Positions 60,416 to 64,000 of a stretch of DNA of 64,000 bases are shown here, piece after piece. The stretch lies in NCBI RefSeq assembly GCF_001302565.1, contig NZ_CP012750.1:3286001-3350000 (forward strand), given 5' to 3'. The position numbers were made by a program, and so were the translations under genes. Source of the DNA: Glutamicibacter halophytocola (GTDB lineage: Bacteria; Actinomycetota; Actinomycetes; Actinomycetales; Micrococcaceae). Numbering within the stretch: the stretch's first letter is position 1; the number at the start of each line of letters is the position of its first letter. Below the pieces are notes generated by a model. The model ran no database searches. It was not told the DNA's origin and saw only the letters and a program-made list of their open reading frames with translations.

Positions 60416-61558
60416 CTACTTCTTGCGCCAGTTCATGTACTTTTCGAAGACCCAGGCCAGCGGCTTGTTCAGCGCCAGGTCCCATTCGCCATTGGTCTGC
60501 ACAATGTCGCAACCGGTGTTGGTCTTGAACTTGGTCAGGCCCGAGAGATGGTGCTCCTTGTCCAAGGTGGCGCTGACGCCGCCCTGGTCCAGGTAGCGGC
60601 AGCCGGCGGCGATGGAGTCTTCCACCATGCGGTTCATGATCGCCTTGGGCGCGAAGATCTTGCGCTGTTCAGAGGACGAGGCCCCGTAGAGGTACCAGGC
60701 CAGGTTCGACGAGCGGATCACGATGGAGGCCGCCAGATCCACGCCTTCGTTGCTGGCGATGTACAGGGTGCAGGATCCTGGCACCGCTTCGTTGAGCACG
60801 CGGTGCATGGTTTCGAAGTAGCCCAGCGGGCGGCCTGTGAATTCCTGGCGGTCCGCGGTGTGGTTGTACAGGGCATGGAAGCGTGCCATATCCGAGGTGT
60901 CGCCCACCTCGATTTCCAAGGTGCTCTTCAGTGCCTTGCGGGTTTCATTGCGGGTGGTGGCCGAGTAGCTGGCCATGACCTGTTCCATGTCCAGCTGGTT
61001 GCCGTCCTCATCCTGCAGGGCAACACGGGCCACGAATTCCGGCTGGCCTGCGCCGAAGTCCAGTCCGACGTCTTCCTTGGTGAAACCGAGGTCCAACAGG
61101 GCGTCGTTCAGCGCCAGGGCTTGGGCTGAGCTGCTCTTGAGCTCCAGGTCGGCCAGCTGGGTGAAGCCTTCTTTGCCGAGGTTCTTGCGCACGGCGGCCG
61201 CGGCCCAGGTGCGCACCTCCCGGCCCGGGCCCATCTTCAGCTGGAAGGAGCCGCGGTTCTTGAGGTAGGCGGCCAGCGGGCGGATGACGTTTTCCGCACG
61301 GTGGGCCTGGAAGTCGATCACCGGGCCATCGGGAACGTAGGCCAGGGTCTTCTTGATCACGGGGGCGGCCCGGTGCAGCACCAGTGCAGCGCCGACCAGT
61401 TCGTCCTGGTCGAAGAAGCCGAGGGATTCACCACGCCACCCGCCCTTGACCCGGGCCCATTCAGGACGCTGCAGGAAGCTGACGTCGTGGGCGGTTTCGA
61501 GGAAGGCTGAGTGTTCGGCGCTGGAAATCGGACGCACGTGCAGGTCGTTGTGGCTCAC
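60416..61558 (-). CDS. FemX/FemAB-type peptidyltransferase
   Basis: A 380-residue member of the Fem family, which transfers amino acids from aminoacyl-tRNA to the stem peptide of lipid II. Two GNAT-like domains are visible: FLQRPEWARVKGGWRGESLGFF with VGAALVLHRAAPVIKKTLAYVPDGPVIDF, and the second with YSATTRNETRKALK, FHALYNHTADRQEFTGR and WYLYGASSSEQRKIFAPKAIMNRMVED. GTG 61558 has AGGA eight bases upstream. The frame stays open to 61990 but would run antisense through csoR and is rejected. The gene is transcribed away from csoR and heads the bridge operon. Confidence 0.92.
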   Translation of the reverse strand: MSHNDLHVRPISSAEHSAFLETAHDVSFLQRPEWARVKGGWRGESLGFFDQDELVGAALVLHRAAPVIKKTLAYVPDGPVIDFQAHRAENVIRPLAAYLKNRGSFQLKMGPGREVRTWAAAAVRKNLGKEGFTQLADLELKSSSAQALALNDALLDLGFTKEDVGLDFGAGQPEFVARVALQDEDGNQLDMEQVMASYSATTRNETRKALKSTLEIEVGDTSDMARFHALYNHTADRQEFTGRPLGYFETMHRVLNEAVPGSCTLYIASNEGVDLAASIVIRSSNLAWYLYGASSSEQRKIFAPKAIMNRMVEDSIAAGCRYLDQGGVSATLDKEHHLSGLTKFKTNTGCDIVQTNGEWDLALNKPLAWVFEKYMNWRKK

Positions 61559-61604
61559 GGGTGAAATCCTATCGTGCTTCGCGGGCTTAAGCGGGGAGGC
61601 TTGA

Positions 61605-61619
61605 TACCCCCAGGGGGTA
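61605..61619. promoter_or_regulatory. CsoR operator 1
   Basis: TACCCCC and GGGGGTA are perfect arms around a central A. This is the GC-rich CsoR box type. It lies between the fem and csoR starts, 49 bases upstream of the fem start, and could affect both promoters. Confidence 0.72.
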
Positions 61620-61620
61620 C

Positions 61621-61648
61621 TTGACTTAATACCCCATAGGGGTATTAT
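61621..61648 (+). promoter_or_regulatory. csoR promoter with overlapping CsoR operator 2
   Basis: TTGACT (61621-61626) and TATTAT (61643-61648) are a good -35/-10 pair with a 16-base spacer. TAATACCCC and GGGGTATTA, perfect 9-base arms around ATA (61627-61647), fill the spacer and overlap the -10 element. Apo-CsoR binding here would occlude RNA polymerase. The csoR ATG is six bases past the -10 element, so the transcript should start at or next to the A of the ATG. Confidence 0.8.
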
Positions 61649-61654
61649 CGAAGT

Positions 61655-61984
61655 ATGGAAATCACCCAGAACCCGGATGCCCAGGCACAGCATCACGGTT
61701 ATCACGCGGACAAGTCCGCACTGGAACGCCGCCTCAAGCGCATCGAAGGCCAGGTCCGCGGGGTCGCCAAGATGGTCGATGAAGACAAATACTGCATCGA
61801 CATCCTGACCCAGATCTCCGCCATCAACGCGGCATTGCACAAGGTCAGCGTGCAACTGATTGACGATCACATCGGCCATTGTGTTGTCGACGCCGCGAAG
61901 ACCTCGATTCAAAGCGGCGACCCCAGCATCGTCCAGGACAAGATCGCCGAGGCCACGGCCGCGATTTCCCGGCTGGTGCGCTAG
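61655..61984 (+). CDS. csoR: Copper-sensing repressor CsoR
   Basis: A 109-residue all-helical DUF156/CsoR regulator. The Cu(I) ligands are Cys47, His72 and Cys76 (KYCIDI, DDHIGHC), with the same 25- and 4-residue spacing as Mycobacterium tuberculosis CsoR. The DNA-contacting RLKRIEGQVRGVAKM is intact. The N-terminal 20 residues are His/Gln-rich. The free protein represses the operon at the two boxes upstream; Cu(I) binding releases it. copZ follows after 57 bases and copA after another 55. No ribosome site precedes the ATG, consistent with a leaderless mRNA. Confidence 0.95.
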   Translation: MEITQNPDAQAQHHGYHADKSALERRLKRIEGQVRGVAKMVDEDKYCIDILTQISAINAALHKVSVQLIDDHIGHCVVDAAKTSIQSGDPSIVQDKIAEATAAISRLVR

Positions 61985-62041
61985 GCGCACCCCTCCCCTG
62001 ATTTCAGATTCACACAGAATTCATCGAAAGAGAGCAAGATC

Positions 62042-62362
62042 ATGAGCCACAACTGCAACTGCGGATGCTCCTCCGAAAACAACTCCAGCAGCTCCCAGGG
62101 GCTGCAGATCACCACTCGTGAGCAGGCCACCGAACTGACCACCCGGACCGAGATCAAGATCTCCGGGATGACCTGCGGCCACTGCGTCGCTTCGGTCACC
62201 GAAGAGCTCAAGGAACTGGACGGAGTCAAGAACGTCGATGTCATTCTCGATGCCCAGGGCATCTCCACCGCCACCGTCACCGCGACCGGCAAACTCAGCG
62301 AAGCCAGCCTCCGCGACGCGATCGACGAGGCCGGCTACACCGTCGAAGCAATCAACGCCTAG
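62042..62362 (+). CDS. copZ: Copper chaperone, CopZ-like
   Basis: A 106-residue protein with one heavy-metal-associated domain at residues 36-104 (EIKISGMTCGHCVASV), where Cys45 and Cys48 bind Cu(I). It carries a 20-residue N-terminal tail (SHNCNCGCSSENNSSSSQ) with three cysteines in C-x-C-x-x-C spacing that may be an extra metal site; classical CopZ proteins lack it. It passes Cu(I) to CopA and possibly to CsoR. AGAGAG precedes the ATG. It lies between csoR and copA on one strand. Confidence 0.92.
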   Translation: MSHNCNCGCSSENNSSSSQGLQITTREQATELTTRTEIKISGMTCGHCVASVTEELKELDGVKNVDVILDAQGISTATVTATGKLSEASLRDAIDEAGYTVEAINA

Positions 62363-62417
62363 CCCATCAGCCAGGCACCAGGCCGCCATAGGCGGCAGGA
62401 AAGTGCAAGGTAGAACA

Positions 62418-64000
62418 ATGACTTCCCATGCGCCAGAACATGCGCTGCCCGAAGCGCGCACCGTCGACCTGGATATCCAGGGCATGACCTGCGCATCGTG
62501 CGTAAACCGGGTGGAACGAAAGCTCGGCAAGCTTCCCGGGGTCACCGCCTCGGTCAACCTCCCCCTGGAAACCGCCAAGGTCCAGGTCCCGCACGATATC
62601 AGCGATCAAACGCTGATCAGCACCGTCGAAGCCGCCGGATACACGGCCACACTCAAAAAGCCGATGGCCCCCGAACACCACGAGCATGGCCACGACGAGC
62701 ACTCCGGCCACCAGCATCTGGTCCCCAGCCACCTGTTTCTGCGCCTGGTCATTTCGGCACTCTTCACCATTCCGCTGTTTGTGATCTCGATGATCCCGGC
62801 GGCACAGTTCCCGCACTGGGGCTGGGTGGCTTTTGCCCTGGCCACACCGGTGGTCTTCTACGGCGCTTGGCCGTTCCACAAGGCCGCGGCAATCAATGCC
62901 CGCCATTTCTCCTCCACCATGGACACCTTGGTGTCCCTTGGCGTGCTGGCCGCCTACCTGTTCTCCGCCATCCAGCTGATCCTCGATCCGCAGATGACGG
63001 CGCACACCGGCATGGCCATGAGCGAGCACGCGCTGTACTTCGAGACAGCTGGCGTGGTGGCCACCCTGCTGCTGCTCGGACGCTATCTGGAACACCGCGC
63101 CAAGTCGTCGGCTTCCGATGCATTGAAGTCCCTGCTGAATTTGGGCGCCAAGGACGCGGTGGTTCTCCGCGATGGCCAGGAGATCAGGATTCCGGCCGCC
63201 CAATTGCAGGTCGGTGAGCACTTTGTGGTGCGGCCAGGGGAAAAGATCGCCACCGACGGCATCGTCGTCGAAGGCACCAGCGCCGTCGACACCTCGCTGC
63301 TCACCGGCGAATCGGTCCCCCAGGAAGTCATGGACGGATCCGAGGTCACCGGTGCAACACTGAACACCTCGGGACGGCTGGTCATCAAGGCGACCCGCGT
63401 CGGCTCCGAAACAACGCTGGCGCAGATGGGCAAGCTGGTCTCCGAGGCGCAGTCGGGCAAGGCTCCCATTGCCCGATTGGCCGATCGCATTTCGGCAGTC
63501 TTCGTGCCCATTGTCTTGGCCATCGCGGTCGCCACCTTTGCGATCTGGTGGCTGGTTAGCTCCGATCCCTATCAGGCCTTCAGCGCTGCGGTTGCCGTGC
63601 TGGTTATCGCCTGCCCTTGCGCCTTGGGACTGGCCACGCCGATCGGCCTGCTGGTTGGCACCGGCCGCGGGGCGCAGCTGGGCATCTTGATCCGCGGCCC
63701 CCAGGTCCTGGAGGATACCCGCAAGCTGGACACCATCGTCCTGGATAAGACCGGCACCGTCACCACCGGCGTCATGGCGCATGTGGGCACCAGCCCGGTT
63801 CCCGGGGTCGATGCCGACGAAATTCTGGCGTTGGCAGCAGCCGTTGAGCACCATTCGGAGCACCCGATTGCCCAGGCCATTGCCCGGGCCGGCGCCGAAC
63901 GCGGCCCACTGGTAAAGGCAACGGATTTCCGCTCGGAGCCTGGCGGCGGAGTGTCCGGGGTCGTGGCTGGCAAGCAACTTGTTGTCGGCCGGCCCAGCTG
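62418..64000 (+). CDS. copA: Copper-exporting P1B-type ATPase CopA (cut by window edge)
   Basis: The first 527 codons of a Cu(I) export pump; the rest is beyond the right edge. One N-terminal metal-binding domain has GMTCASC (Cys25 and Cys28), followed by a His-rich linker (EHHEHGHDEHSGHQH). Membrane helices follow, then the actuator TGES, the transmembrane CPC at 399-401, the phosphorylated Asp443 in DKTGT, and the HP motif in EHHSEHPIA. CPC plus a single metal-binding domain fits P1B-1 Cu(I) transport. AAGG lies seven bases before ATG 62418. It is the last visible gene of the csoR-copZ-copA operon. Confidence 0.95.
   Translation, partial: MTSHAPEHALPEARTVDLDIQGMTCASCVNRVERKLGKLPGVTASVNLPLETAKVQVPHDISDQTLISTVEAAGYTATLKKPMAPEHHEHGHDEHSGHQHLVPSHLFLRLVISALFTIPLFVISMIPAAQFPHWGWVAFALATPVVFYGAWPFHKAAAINARHFSSTMDTLVSLGVLAAYLFSAIQLILDPQMTAHTGMAMSEHALYFETAGVVATLLLLGRYLEHRAKSSASDALKSLLNLGAKDAVVLRDGQEIRIPAAQLQVGEHFVVRPGEKIATDGIVVEGTSAVDTSLLTGESVPQEVMDGSEVTGATLNTSGRLVIKATRVGSETTLAQMGKLVSEAQSGKAPIARLADRISAVFVPIVLAIAVATFAIWWLVSSDPYQAFSAAVAVLVIACPCALGLATPIGLLVGTGRGAQLGILIRGPQVLEDTRKLDTIVLDKTGTVTTGVMAHVGTSPVPGVDADEILALAAAVEHHSEHPIAQAIARAGAERGPLVKATDFRSEPGGGVSGVVAGKQLVVGRPS

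Noticed and set aside
61559..61990. Extension of the FemX-like reading frame upstream to 61990
   Set aside because: It would run antisense through csoR and both CsoR boxes; GTG 61558 has a good ribosome site and begins the conserved domain.
1..64000. Search for tRNA, rRNA, CRISPR arrays, insertion sequences, prophage integrases and replication origins
   Set aside because: No cloverleaf-like CCA-ended element, direct-repeat array, transposase or integrase motif, or DnaA-box cluster was recognised by eye.

Overview
This is a high-G+C Gram-positive chromosome segment. Many GTG starts, start/stop overlaps of one to four bases, LuxR-type two-component systems, a SipW-type secretion cluster and a Fem/ATP-grasp peptidoglycan gene pair all fit an actinobacterium of the Arthrobacter/Glutamicibacter group (Micrococcaceae). 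That placement is inferred from gene content, not from a marker gene. No rRNA, tRNA, CRISPR array, transposase or prophage is visible. Both ends cut genes: a sugar ABC ATPase on the left and a copper P-type ATPase on the right.

Layout. 0-2 kb: YtfQ/YtfR-like galactofuranose-type importer with a LacI-family operator. 2.5-7.5 kb: DUF456 protein, a four-gene ABC exporter plus two-component system, and DedA. 7.4-16.9 kb: mostly housekeeping or uncharacterised genes (DUF2695, aminotransferase, YkvI-like transporter, orphan HicB-like protein, AhpD-like protein, RlmN, GPP34, TauE-like exporter). 17-21 kb: a sarcosine-oxidase-type flavoenzyme, then a complete agmatine to putrescine operon with its divergent TetR regulator and two matching operators. 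21-25 kb: a tightly coupled six-gene cluster with two SipW-type signal peptidases, three SipW-type secreted proteins and an LPETG-anchored protein; this is the most unusual system here. 25.3-28.5 kb: glutaminase, thioesterase, VOC protein, SGNH hydrolase. 28.6-41.1 kb: a catabolic island (IPMDH-like and aldehyde dehydrogenases, SDR, amidase, complete oligopeptide-type ABC importer) with three FCD-type GntR regulators and two near-identical operators. 41.2-44.7 kb: a second LuxR-type two-component system driving a DUF4097 protein. 45-49.5 kb: an AbiE-like toxin-antitoxin pair, PspA, a small AAA ATPase and a frameshifted Abi/HEPN gene. 49.8-54.6 kb: an aromatic hydroxylase divergent from an NCS1 permease, with an IclR regulator and an inverted repeat between them. 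54.7-57.6 kb: a small zinc-ribbon-like protein, DUF2786, Fic and YqeY. 57.7-61.6 kb: a DUF4232 protein and the peptidoglycan-bridge pair. 61.6-64 kb: csoR-copZ-copA copper operon with two CsoR boxes and a probably leaderless csoR mRNA.

How the genes work together. Most clusters carry their own local regulator and a visible palindromic operator (LacI, TetR, GntR, IclR, CsoR types), so the window reads as a set of independently controlled catabolic and stress modules. The 45-49.5 kb and 55.8-57.1 kb stretches look richer in A+T than their surroundings and hold toxin/defence-type genes, which suggests acquisition by transfer.
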